Origin: Prevotella sp. UBA4330
GTDB taxonomy: Bacteria; Bacteroidota; Bacteroidia; Bacteroidales; Bacteroidaceae
Assembly (NCBI GenBank): GCA_002394385.1
Contig: DGTS01000011.1
Location: 141,884 to 205,883 of the forward strand
Direction: 5' to 3'
DNA: 64,000 nt
How positions within the stretch are numbered: the stretch's first letter is position 1; each line of letters begins with the position of its first letter. This document shows, piece after piece, positions 1 to 7,583 of the stretch. The translations under genes were made by a program, and so were the position numbers. The notes under the pieces were generated by a model. That model ran no database searches. It saw only the letters and a program-made list of their open reading frames with translations, and was not told the origin of the DNA.

Positions 1-1902
1 CATATTCTCCTCAATATCCTTTGAGGGGAATCCGTTGATGTCTGCCTCGGTCACGGTCTTGCCACCATACTCTTTTGAACCAGAGAAAGCCACGATGGCC
101 TTGTATGGACTCTTGCGTTCTTCCAGCAGACGGGCTATCTCATAATAGAACTCAATGGCTCTCAAGATGCTACTGGTCACTACCATTGCCCTGGCCTGGC
201 CGCCCACTTTCCCTTTATCTATCACTTGCGTATGGAAGTGCTCCACAATGATGCTGGCCTTCTGCTGTATGGTTTCAGGTTGCGACTCCACAAAGGCACG
301 GAGTTTCTTCGATGCCTGCTTTTTGTCGAACTCGGGATCATCCTCCACAGCCTTGATAATCTTGTAGAAACTGTTATAGGTAGTATAGTGGGCCAAGACG
401 TCCATGATAAATCCCTCTTCGATGGCTTGTTTCATGGTATATTCGTGGAAGGGCCGATGCTCCGTCTCCCCGTCAGGTTTCTGATAGGGCGTGCCAAACA
501 TCTGCAGCGTCTTGTTCTTGGGTGTTGCCGTAAAAGCATAGTAGTTGGCATTCTTCACCATCTCTCTGCCTTCTATGATTTTGGTCAGCCGGTCTTCCAG
601 GTCCTCCTCATCACTACCGGCATTACCACTCAGCGCGATGTTCATCTTTGCACTCAGCGAACCGTTCTGGCTCGAGTGTGCCTCGTCGATGATAATGCCA
701 AAACGCTTATGCTTCAGTTCCGTGCCGATGGCATCCAGAATAAAGGGGAACTTATGCACGATGGTGATAATAATCTTCTTGCCACTTGCCAGATGATTCC
801 TCAGCGACTCAGCGCTGTCGGCCCAAGCCACCAAGTTTTGCAGCCGTTTGAATGCCACGATATTGTTTCTGATCTGAGTGTCCAGATTCACACGGTCGGT
901 AACAACAATCACACTATCCAGCAATGCCTGCGTGCCATCCAGCAAGCCCACCAACTGATAGGCCAACCAAGTGATGGAGTTTGATTTTCCGGAACCGGCA
1001 GAGTGCTGTATCAAGAACCTTTGCCCGACACCTTTTGCCTTTGTCTCTGCCAGTAACTTACGAACACAGTCCAACTGATGATATCGGGGCCAGACAACGC
1101 TCTGCTTTTCCGCATTCGTTTTAGGGTCCCGCCGTTTCACCACTTGTGCATAGTTTTCTATGATGTCGCTCAGCGACTCCTTCTTCAGAATGTCTTCCCA
1201 TAGATAGGCCGTGCGCACTCCATTGGGGTTGACAGGATTACCGGCCCCACCATTCACACCTTTATTAAAAGGTAGGAACCACGAACTTTTTCCACAGAGC
1301 CATGTGCACATCTTGATGTCGTCGTCGTCCACGGCAAAATGTACGGCACATCGCTTTGGTGCCAGCAAGGGGTCTTTCGGGTCGCGGTCGGTTTGATATT
1401 GCTTCACGGCATTCTCCACGGTCTGTCCCGTATAGTGGTTCTTCAGTTCCATCGTTATCAGGGGCAGACCGTTGAGCGACACCATCAGGTCGATGCGGTT
1501 GTCGTTCTCCTTGCTATATGCCAACTCTTTTGTGATGCAGAAAAGGTTCTTCCTGTACAACTCCTGTGCTGTGGGATTCAGTTCCGATGGCAACGGATAG
1601 TACATATCGAAGAGTTCCGAGATAAACCGGAATCCCTTGCGCAGCACGTCAGTCACGCCACGATTGGCCAACTGTTTCGCCAATTCGGCGAAAAACTTCC
1701 TTTCCGCAAACTCATTGGCAAAGCAGCCCGTGTTCTCCACCTTTTTCTTTTGGGTGGAGAGCAAGAAACGTTTCACTCGCTCTGTGTCCAAAGCGTAGTC
1801 TTTCACATAGTCGTTGCTCGCTCCCTCTTCATACCCCTGCTTGTCCCTAAGATAAGCAAGAATCATGTCTTCGAGGTTCATTTCACTCACATTTGTCGGC
1901 AT
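1..1902 (-). CDS. hsdR: Type I restriction endonuclease subunit R, C-terminus beyond window
   Basis: Motor and nuclease subunit of the type I restriction complex; cuts unmethylated DNA after ATP-driven translocation. The 634 codons in the window give the N-terminal half: a PD-(D/E)xK nuclease with D138 and E152-x-K154 (MELK), then a helicase with Walker A HSAGSGKS (K306), DEAH at 406-409 and the TAT motif III at about 458. The start ATG (MPTNVSEMNL) is the first in-frame methionine. The frame is open to base 1, so roughly the last third to half of a normal 1000-residue HsdR lies outside. It follows hsdM and hsdS on the same strand but is separated from hsdS by a toxin-antitoxin pair; no clear promoter of its own was seen in the 69 nt upstream. 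Confidence 0.95.
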   Translation of the reverse strand, partial: MPTNVSEMNLEDMILAYLRDKQGYEEGASNDYVKDYALDTERVKRFLLSTQKKKVENTGCFANEFAERKFFAELAKQLANRGVTDVLRKGFRFISELFDMYYPLPSELNPTAQELYRKNLFCITKELAYSKENDNRIDLMVSLNGLPLITMELKNHYTGQTVENAVKQYQTDRDPKDPLLAPKRCAVHFAVDDDDIKMCTWLCGKSSWFLPFNKGVNGGAGNPVNPNGVRTAYLWEDILKKESLSDIIENYAQVVKRRDPKTNAEKQSVVWPRYHQLDCVRKLLAETKAKGVGQRFLIQHSAGSGKSNSITWLAYQLVGLLDGTQALLDSVIVVTDRVNLDTQIRNNIVAFKRLQNLVAWADSAESLRNHLASGKKIIITIVHKFPFILDAIGTELKHKRFGIIIDEAHSSQNGSLSAKMNIALSGNAGSDEEDLEDRLTKIIEGREMVKNANYYAFTATPKNKTLQMFGTPYQKPDGETEHRPFHEYTMKQAIEEGFIMDVLAHYTTYNSFYKIIKAVEDDPEFDKKQASKKLRAFVESQPETIQQKASIIVEHFHTQVIDKGKVGGQARAMVVTSSILRAIEFYYEIARLLEERKSPYKAIVAFSGSKEYGGKTVTEADINGFPSKDIEENM

Positions 1903-1971
1903 TGTCTTTATCTTGTTTATATTTTCTTCTTTACGCTGTTCAAGACAATAGCGACACAAGGAAAAACGAGA

Positions 1972-2271
1972 CTATTTCTTTTGGTAAATCTTCAAAGGTT
2001 TGCGTGCTGATGAACGGATGCTAAGAACAGTCAGTTTGCGGGTGTTATACCGAAAAATGATGGTAAACCCCATCATATAGAAGAAACGCACATCATTTCT
2101 TGTCGATGGGCTGCTGGCTGTGGGAATCTGGGCCAAACGTTGCAAGTCCTCTAACAGACAACGCACCAAACGGCGACTATATAAGTCGCTGCCATTGCGC
2201 TCATCATAAAAAGTTAGAATCTTCTGTAACTGGATGGTGCTACGACGGCTGAACTCAATCGTTAGAGCCAT
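1972..2271 (-). CDS. RelE/ParE-family toxin of a type II TA pair
   Basis: 99-residue basic protein of the ParE/RelE fold type: an N-terminal helical hairpin (QLQKILTFYDERNGSDLYSR), then a strand-rich half with NDVRFFYMMGFTIIFRYN and a final IRSSARKPLKIY. ParE members poison gyrase and RelE members cut mRNA on the ribosome; the sequence does not tell me which. Its start overlaps the end of the upstream antitoxin by 10 nt, the usual coupled arrangement. It lies inside the type I restriction operon, between hsdS and hsdR, so it could make loss of the locus costly. Length and order fit the family; target unknown. Confidence 0.8.
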   Translation of the reverse strand: MALTIEFSRRSTIQLQKILTFYDERNGSDLYSRRLVRCLLEDLQRLAQIPTASSPSTRNDVRFFYMMGFTIIFRYNTRKLTVLSIRSSARKPLKIYQKK

Positions 2272-2510
2272 TTTGCGAACATGTTTTTGAATTCACCTAA
2301 TGATACGACCTCACCTCGATCCACCTCTGCAATTTCGTCCTCAATATCTGGAGTTACCTGCAGTTCACCATCCGCGATATGGGCATAATCCATATCTTCA
2401 GGCATATCGGGCGTATCGCATGCATAAGCCAAATCTGCAGAGGGTTCCTGTGCCATCATGGTGTTGGTGCCCTCATTATCAATCTGTGGATATGGTTTGC
2501 TTTCTTTCAT
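2262..2510 (-). CDS. Antitoxin partner of the RelE/ParE toxin
   Basis: 82-residue acidic protein (MKESKPYPQIDNEG...), rich in D and E in the middle and ending SLGEFKNMFAKWL, which would suit a toxin-binding C-terminal helix. No DNA-binding domain is obvious, so the identity rests on size, charge, overlap with the toxin and own promoter. The start at 2510 is preferred: the longer reading frame needs a TTG at 2531 that lies on top of the -7 box of the promoter (2529-2536), so it cannot be in the transcript. It is transcribed before the toxin, as is normal for type II pairs. Confidence 0.7.
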   Translation of the reverse strand: MKESKPYPQIDNEGTNTMMAQEPSADLAYACDTPDMPEDMDYAHIADGELQVTPDIEDEIAEVDRGEVVSLGEFKNMFAKWL

Positions 2511-2528
2511 CTTCGCAAGTATTTTCTG

Positions 2529-2560
2529 CAAAGTTACGTCAAATCTTCGAGACTTCCAAA
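2529..2560 (-). promoter_or_regulatory. Promoter of the TA pair
   Basis: Read on the minus strand: TTTG (2557-2560), 20 nt, TAACTTTG (2529-2536). This matches the Bacteroidetes primary-sigma promoter (TTTG, 19-21 nt, TAnnTTTG). It places a transcription start around 2522, about 12 nt before the antitoxin ATG, and makes the TA pair, and possibly hsdR, independent of the hsdM promoter. Confidence 0.75.
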
Positions 2561-2630
2561 GAATTCTTTAGTTTTCTTGTGCCACTATGTCAAGGATCGC
2601 TGTTTCCGAGCGGTTGTTAGCCACCCTCAT

Positions 2631-3896
2631 TTATATAGTTTCGTTCTGAACGTTCACTTGTCCTGTCACGCAGTCGGCTATCAGCCGCTGCTTGTATTCT
2701 TTCATGTAGTCTATCTCTGCCTGTAGTTCCGTCATTAGCGTGTCTATCTTCTGGCACTTTTCATCGATATAGGCTACAATGGCGCGTTGCTCATCTTGAG
2801 GTGGAACAATGACTAATTGCTTCTTCAACTCATCAAAAGAAAGAGTCAGTCTGATGCCTGTTCCCATTCCATGAAAGAGTTTCATGCTATCCATTGTTTT
2901 AAATAGATATGTGTAGTAATGAGCATTGGTTCCCGCTCTTGGCCTTGCAACAACATAGGCAGATGTAATGATGCCATCCGAAGGAGCAATTGCCACTCTT
3001 TGAGAAATAAAGTCGTAATTGAGGTTTAATCCATTAATCAGAATGTCACCCTCTTGTAAAACAGAGTATTTGACATAAACATCTCTGTACTCTTCAGCAT
3101 CGCCAACTTCATTTTTAGGCACAAGCGTACCATAATTGAATTTAAAAGCATGTTTATATCTAAAGTCTGAGTTGGCATTCACTTTTCCAGTAAATAAACT
3201 TGCAATACGCTTTGTCTCCCAATGTTCAGGAATCATGCCAATCCATGAGATGCCGCTGTCTTTCATTTTCACAATGGGGTTCAAGCCCTTGGTGACGGCA
3301 TCAGCGATTGTTTTTTGCTTTAGTTCTTGAAGGAGCTGTATCTCTTTTTCCTTTTCTGCTACATACGCATCTATCTTCGAGGTCTTACCTTCCAAATAAC
3401 TCACAATCCTCTCTTGCTCGGCAAGAGGGGGGAGTGGAATTGGGATGTTGGCTAATTTGTCCCAACTTCTGAAATCGCTTGTGTTTTGTCTTACCCCATT
3501 AGATATCAACTTAAATATTTTCTGATCAGCCATATTACGAAGATATAGAGCAATATAGCCTTTCACCTGGGTGCTGTCACAAACGTGAACAACAGGTGTA
3601 CACATCCCGTCAAAATTGGAGACTGCTATTGCTCCATGCCATGTATCCATTCCATGAATAAGTAAATCCCCTTTCTTAACGCCTTGATATATATCATCGG
3701 AATTGGCAACAAGGCCTAATTTGGAATCACCACGTTTCTTTACTTCACCACTATTTGAGCAAACCAGTAATTCATTATTTGTTTTTCTTTCTCTATTCAA
3801 TTTGGTTAGAACATGTTTAAGGCGAGTCACTCTCCAATTATTTGGAATAAGTGGCTGCCAAAAGATACCACTTGGTATGAATTGTGTTTTTTCCAT
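2631..3896 (-). CDS. hsdS: Type I restriction specificity subunit S
   Basis: 421 residues with the classic duplicated layout: target-recognition domain 1 (about 1-140), conserved spacer with PPLAEQERIVSYLEGKTSKI and a coiled coil, target-recognition domain 2 (about 210-350, opening SGISWIGMIPEHW), and a second conserved helix (PPQDEQRAIVAYIDEKCQKI). The two recognition domains set the bipartite DNA sequence methylated and cut by the complex. It starts 1 nt after the hsdM stop, so the two are co-translated. The recognition-domain DNA is clearly AT-richer than hsdM and hsdR, as expected for exchanged specificity domains. No recombinase or second hsdS copy is present, so inversion-type switching is not supported here. 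Confidence 0.95.
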   Translation of the reverse strand: MEKTQFIPSGIFWQPLIPNNWRVTRLKHVLTKLNRERKTNNELLVCSNSGEVKKRGDSKLGLVANSDDIYQGVKKGDLLIHGMDTWHGAIAVSNFDGMCTPVVHVCDSTQVKGYIALYLRNMADQKIFKLISNGVRQNTSDFRSWDKLANIPIPLPPLAEQERIVSYLEGKTSKIDAYVAEKEKEIQLLQELKQKTIADAVTKGLNPIVKMKDSGISWIGMIPEHWETKRIASLFTGKVNANSDFRYKHAFKFNYGTLVPKNEVGDAEEYRDVYVKYSVLQEGDILINGLNLNYDFISQRVAIAPSDGIITSAYVVARPRAGTNAHYYTYLFKTMDSMKLFHGMGTGIRLTLSFDELKKQLVIVPPQDEQRAIVAYIDEKCQKIDTLMTELQAEIDYMKEYKQRLIADCVTGQVNVQNETI

Positions 3897-3897
3897 A

Positions 3898-5760
3898 TTA
3901 CCTCCCTAAGATTTCGTCCAATAATCCGTCGGTGCGCTCTTCGATGGCACGGATGTCCCCGCTGATTTCCTCGATGGAGCGCAGTTGTTTCGGCTTATAG
4001 AAATACTTGGTGAACGAGAGTTCGTAGCCCGTCTCTATGCTTTTCTCGTCGAGAATGGCATCAGGTGTGTAAGGCAGTATCTCGTTCTGGAAGAAGCCCT
4101 CGATGCCTCCTTCGTAGCGGAAGGGGATAATCTCGGTGTCCTTCGATTTCTTGTCGATGACGGGCTTCCCCTTCTTGTCGCGGACGATGTTGCCCTGCTC
4201 GTCGCGCTGCGGCTGATACACGTTCACGCTCCAATAGCCAAACTCGTTGTTCGGGAAAATCTTGCTTTGAGGGGTTTCCTTGAAGTCCATCAATAGTTGC
4301 AGAATCTGTGCGCGGTCCTCTTCCGTCGTCTCACAGTTCTTCTCGCCGAGGTTCTTGCGAAGTGGAGTCTTGATTTCCGTAGCATCGATGAGTTGCACAA
4401 ATCCCCTGCGGCGCTCTTCCTTGCGATTGGTAATTACCCAGATAAAGGTGCCGATGCCTGTGTTGTAGAAGTCTTTCTCCGGCATCGCCACAATAGCTTC
4501 CAGCAGGTCGTTCTCAATGATAAACTGGCGCAGGTTGCTGGCACCCTTACCAGCATCGCCCGTGAAGAGGCTGCTGCCGTTGTGCACCTCTACGATGCGG
4601 GTTCCAAGAACGGTGTCCTCACGCATACGACTCAGGTTGTTGGCCAGGAACATCATCTGCGCATCGCCAATGTCGGGAATGAACGAGAGTTCTTTGCCCT
4701 CGCGGTCTAAGACGGTAAACCGACTGTCGGTAAACTTCTTCTTGTCTTTTTCGCTCAGTCCACGCTTCTTCAGGTCTTCTTTCCATGGCGTACCGAAAGG
4801 AGGATTCGAGATGCAGAAGTCGAAGGTCTCTCCAGCATGCCCGTCGCGCGAAATAGTGCTGTCGAAGGCAATGTATTCGCGAGGCTCTGCGCCATATTGA
4901 TACTGGAAGGCCTTGATGTTGCCACTTATCATAAGGTCGGCCTTACAGGTGGCGTATGTATCGGGCTGCAATTCCTGTCCGAAGATGTTCACTTGCACTT
5001 GCTTGCCGCGCTCACGGGCTATTTCCAGAATGCGGTCTTGGGCGATGGTCAGGATGCCACCCGTACCGCAGGCTCCGTCGTATATATGATAGGTGTTGTC
5101 CGTAATCTTTTCAGCGATGGGCAGCACGGCCAGGTCGGCCAGCAGTTTCACATAGTCGCGGGGCGTGAAGTGTTCACCGGCTTCGGTGACGTTGTTTTCC
5201 TCATTAAACTTTCGGAGCAGTTCCTCGAAGATGGTTCCCATCGTGTGGTTATCAATTCCCGGCAGCAGCACGTTGCCGTTGTCATCCTCTACAGGTTTGT
5301 TAGAGAGGTTGATCTTATCGTCGGTAAACTTCTCGATGATGCTGCCCAGGCGTTCCGCTTCCGTCAGGTTGTCCACCATCTGGCGCAAGTGGAACTTATC
5401 GATAATGTCCTGCACATCTCGGCTGAATCCATTCAGATAGTCGGTGAAGTTCATCTTCAGGCGTAGCGGGTCGGTCTCGCTCTTCAGCGTTTTCATGGTG
5501 AACTTCGACGTGTTGTAGAAAGGATAGCCCGTTACGCTATGCAGGATAGGATCCTGATTCTGGATGTTGCTCTCGTCAAGTTTCTGTTTCATAGTGAGCA
5601 ACGCTTCCTTGGTAGGCTCTAGCAACACGTCGATACGGCGGAGCACCATCATGGGCATGATGATCTTCTTATATTCGCCTTTCTCGAAGGCATAAACCAG
5701 TACATCTGTCGCTATGTTCCAGATGAACGAGAATAGTTGGTTATATTGACTCTGATTCAT
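3898..5760 (-). CDS. hsdM: Type I modification methyltransferase subunit M
   Basis: 620-residue N6-adenine methyltransferase (from MNQSQYNQLF). It has the HsdM N-terminal helical domain, SAM-binding motif I (YDGACGTGG, about 227-235) and catalytic NPPF (319-322). It pairs with HsdS for host methylation and joins HsdR for cleavage. The reading frame stays open for another 52 codons upstream to a GTG at 5916, but that stretch (DWTYLYNGFCKDLGTLIG...) is not part of HsdM proteins, whose conserved sequence begins at the chosen ATG, so I left it out. First gene of the hsdM-hsdS-(TA)-hsdR unit; no convincing promoter was found in front of it. Confidence 0.95.
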   Translation of the reverse strand: MNQSQYNQLFSFIWNIATDVLVYAFEKGEYKKIIMPMMVLRRIDVLLEPTKEALLTMKQKLDESNIQNQDPILHSVTGYPFYNTSKFTMKTLKSETDPLRLKMNFTDYLNGFSRDVQDIIDKFHLRQMVDNLTEAERLGSIIEKFTDDKINLSNKPVEDDNGNVLLPGIDNHTMGTIFEELLRKFNEENNVTEAGEHFTPRDYVKLLADLAVLPIAEKITDNTYHIYDGACGTGGILTIAQDRILEIARERGKQVQVNIFGQELQPDTYATCKADLMISGNIKAFQYQYGAEPREYIAFDSTISRDGHAGETFDFCISNPPFGTPWKEDLKKRGLSEKDKKKFTDSRFTVLDREGKELSFIPDIGDAQMMFLANNLSRMREDTVLGTRIVEVHNGSSLFTGDAGKGASNLRQFIIENDLLEAIVAMPEKDFYNTGIGTFIWVITNRKEERRRGFVQLIDATEIKTPLRKNLGEKNCETTEEDRAQILQLLMDFKETPQSKIFPNNEFGYWSVNVYQPQRDEQGNIVRDKKGKPVIDKKSKDTEIIPFRYEGGIEGFFQNEILPYTPDAILDEKSIETGYELSFTKYFYKPKQLRSIEEISGDIRAIEERTDGLLDEILGR

Positions 5761-6231
5761 AGTCTTCACGATAGTTTGAAAAGCGAAAGGACTAATAATT
5801 CGAATAATAATGGGTTCATAAACCAAGAACCTAGGAACATAATAAAAGCGTGAAACCGCCCCTATCAATGTCCCAAGGTCCTTGCAAAACCCATTGTAAA
5901 GATAAGTCCAGTCCACGCTATCGCGCAGACGCTGGTACTTATTCGATTTACAATGTCATATGAAGTTGCAAGGTTCAGGGACATTTCGAATATAGCACTA
6001 ACGCTATGATTAATTTTCCACGAAAGTTATACTGCCACCCTGCGCTCAGGGAATCATGTCTAATTGTGACATCTGCCGTTTCTTAAGACTCGCTTCGCTC
6101 ATATAAGCGGCAGAGCCGAGCGACGACTATTGGCAGTACTTGGTGACAAAGGTACAAAGAAGAGAGCGAAAAACAAAATAAAACAAGTATTTTTATTTTG
6201 GTAATTATATACTATTCGACCCCTTGCTATT

Positions 6232-6271
6232 GACTCCCCGCCCCTGTAGGGGAGGGGCAGGGGTGGGGTCA
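6232..6271. repeat. GC-rich palindromic element
   Basis: CTCCCCG followed by CCCCT-GT-AGGGG and a run of AGGGGTGGGG. It is the same style of C-run/G-run palindrome as at 6333-6402, 6621-6680, 44391-44425, 44818-44850 and 52046-52078. It stands out against very AT-rich surroundings, and the two at 44.4 and 44.8 kb border a nuclease-coding insertion. Confidence 0.65.
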
Positions 6272-6332
6272 GCGTTTTTGCCCACACACAAAATCTTCCT
6301 TTTTCCTCTATCTTCTTCCTTAATATCACTGA

Positions 6333-6402
6333 CCTCACCCCTATCCCCAAGGCCTCACCCCTATCCTCTCTCCAAGGGGCGAGGGGGACTTCAGGGGTGG
6401 GG
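6333..6402. repeat. GC-rich palindromic element, second copy
   Basis: CCTCACCCCTATCC occurs twice, 20 nt apart, followed by CTCTCCAAGGGGCGAGGGGG and AGGGGTGGGG, so C-rich and G-rich halves face each other. It belongs with the neighbouring palindromes by composition and motif. Confidence 0.6.
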
Positions 6403-6573
6403 AAACTTTGAGTACGACATTTTTAGAAACATTTCATTTATAGGGTTAGTATATAATTACCTTATTTTTTGAAGCGTACTAAATGAGGGTGTTATTTTTT
6501 CATTCTTAAAAAAGCGAATTTCAATGTCACAACTTCACATCTCGCGTAACGTTTTAACATTCAGGACATTAAA

Positions 6574-6604
6574 GTGTGAAATTGACCTTCACTCAATTTC
6601 ACAC
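6574..6604. repeat. 12-bp perfect inverted repeat
   Basis: GTGTGAAATTGA (6574-6585), a 7-nt loop, then TCAATTTCACAC (6593-6604). It is not followed by a T run, so it is not an obvious terminator. Confidence 0.6.
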
Positions 6605-6620
6605 AATATCACACAACGGA

Positions 6621-6680
6621 ACCCCTCTCCTACTCCCCAAAAGAATAAACCCCTCTCCTACTCCCCCGAGGGGGAGGGAT
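6621..6680. repeat. GC-rich palindromic element with 18-bp direct repeat
   Basis: ACCCCTCTCCTACTCCCC occurs at 6621-6638 and again at 6649-6666, 28 nt apart. The second copy runs into the palindrome CTCCCCC-GA-GGGGGAG (6661-6676). The core resembles the border of the nuclease insertion near 44.83 kb (CTCCCCC facing GGGGGAG). Confidence 0.65.
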
Positions 6681-6695
6681 AAGCCCTGCCGAAAG

Positions 6696-6807
6696 GATAA
6701 AGCCCACACAAGCCATCCCAAAGACAAAGCCCACACAAGCCCTCCCAAAAAGATAAAGCCCACACAAGCCCTCCCAAAAAGATAAAGCCCACCCAAGCCC
6801 TCCCAAA
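6696..6807. repeat. Tandem repeat, four units of 27-29 nt
   Basis: Units begin at 6696, 6723, 6752 and 6781, each starting GATAAAGCCCAC (or GACAAAG) and ending CCCTCCCAAA. The middle units are 29 nt and differ from each other by one base; the outer ones are 27 nt. The array ends in AAGGGAGGG, which can pair with its own CCCTCCC segments. Confidence 0.85.
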
Positions 6808-6835
6808 GGGAGGGATGTAAATTACCTATTTACTC

Positions 6836-6970
6836 GCAAACTTTTTACTCTTTTACTTTTTTACTCTTTTTACCTTTACTTGTCCTTTTTTACTCTTTTA
6901 CTTTTTTACCTTTTTACCTTTATATATCCTTTTTACTCTTTTACTTCTTTACTCTTTTACCTTTATAAGT
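6836..6970. repeat. Pyrimidine-rich short-period array
   Basis: Repeated TTTTACTC, TTTTACTT and TTTTTACC blocks of about 8 nt over roughly 130 bases. The reverse complement resembles the octamer array at 51967-52030, which also lies beside a CTCCCC/GGGGAG palindrome. Confidence 0.75.
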
Positions 6971-6987
6971 TTATCGTCCATGTAAGC

Positions 6988-7030
6988 ACAAGTGAGGGAG
7001 TGATTAGACCCTAATCACTCCCTCACTTGT
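6988..7030 (-). terminator. 20-bp perfect hairpin downstream of alaX
   Basis: ACAAGTGAGGGAGTGATTAG pairs with the reverse complement ending at 7030, leaving a 3-nt loop (7008-7010). It begins 36 nt after the alaX stop on the minus strand. There is no strong T run, so it may end transcription or protect the 3' end. Confidence 0.65.
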
Positions 7031-7065
7031 ATATATTTGGCATTGCCAGGAGATATAAGTGGGAA

Positions 7066-7572
7066 TCACTGAACTACCTTGTAGCGGACGCGGAAACTTC
7101 TGGACTGCTCGTCCCAGTTGGTGCCGAGGAGTTCGAAGCGTCCTATCTGAGAGGTGGAGCGGACATGCTTGCCGATGCAGGGGCACACGTCATAGTCGCC
7201 GATGCGCACGAGGCGAATTGTCTCGGAGGCATCGTCGGGCAGACGGTCGAGCGACAGACGCGAGTCGGGAGAGTCGGGAGCGGCTTCCATCACCATGCCT
7301 TCGAGTTCGGCACGTGTGACATACTCGAAGGTGACGGGCATGTCCTGCTCTATCAACTGGTTCATCGTCTGTTCTATCTCGCGCTCTTCGTGGCGGTCGG
7401 GTTTGTGGTCGAGGATGTATGAAATCTTGCTCTTCTTGCGCTCGATGTGCGCGTTTCGCGAACGCTCGCACCCGAACATGCGCTGCATTAGTTGGTTCAG
7501 CAGATGCTCGGCGGTGTGGGCTGGCGGGAACTCCTCTTTGTTGTGCTCGTTCAGGATGTAGTCTTCTGGCAT
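7066..7572 (-). CDS. alaX: Alanyl-tRNA editing protein, AlaX type
   Basis: 168 residues matching the free-standing second additional domain of alanyl- and threonyl-tRNA synthetases. It carries both zinc-binding motif halves: HTAEHLL (H19 and H23) and CPCIGKHV (about 129-136). Such proteins hydrolyse mischarged Ser- or Gly-tRNA(Ala) in the cytoplasm. It lacks the N-terminal glycine-rich and C-terminal extensions of larger AlaX forms, so it is the short type. It follows the amylase gene by only 11 nt on the same strand and is probably co-transcribed with it; there is no functional link I can see. Substrate preference cannot be read from the sequence. Confidence 0.85.
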   Translation of the reverse strand: MPEDYILNEHNKEEFPPAHTAEHLLNQLMQRMFGCERSRNAHIERKKSKISYILDHKPDRHEEREIEQTMNQLIEQDMPVTFEYVTRAELEGMVMEAAPDSPDSRLSLDRLPDDASETIRLVRIGDYDVCPCIGKHVRSTSQIGRFELLGTNWDEQSRSFRVRYKVVQ

Positions 7573-7583
7573 GGTGATTAATT

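Larger units (their letters stand above)
5761..7065. other. Gene-free, repeat-rich region between hsdM and alaX
   Basis: About 1.3 kb without a believable gene. It contains, in order: a 52-codon open stretch in frame with hsdM; an element at 6103-6120 (AAGCGGCAGAGCCGAGCG) whose reverse complement recurs with one change at 9256-9273; GC-rich palindromes; a 12-bp inverted repeat; 29-bp tandem units; a pyrimidine-rich array; and a 20-bp hairpin. Short open frames here only run through the repeats. It is the densest cluster of repeats in the window and borders the restriction locus. Confidence 0.8.

Noticed and set aside
226..984. 252-codon open frame opposite hsdR
   Set aside because: The minus strand carries the helicase and nuclease motifs of HsdR without interruption.
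2631..3896. Phase-variable hsdS by inversion
   Set aside because: No second hsdS, no partial copy, no inverted repeats in hsdS and no recombinase in the window.
5761..5916. 52-codon in-frame extension at the start of hsdM
   Set aside because: HsdM homology begins at the ATG at 5760; the extension needs a GTG start and contains no known domain.
6099..6350. 83-codon open frame on the minus strand
   Set aside because: It only translates a GC-rich palindrome and AT-rich sequence; no promoter and no family.
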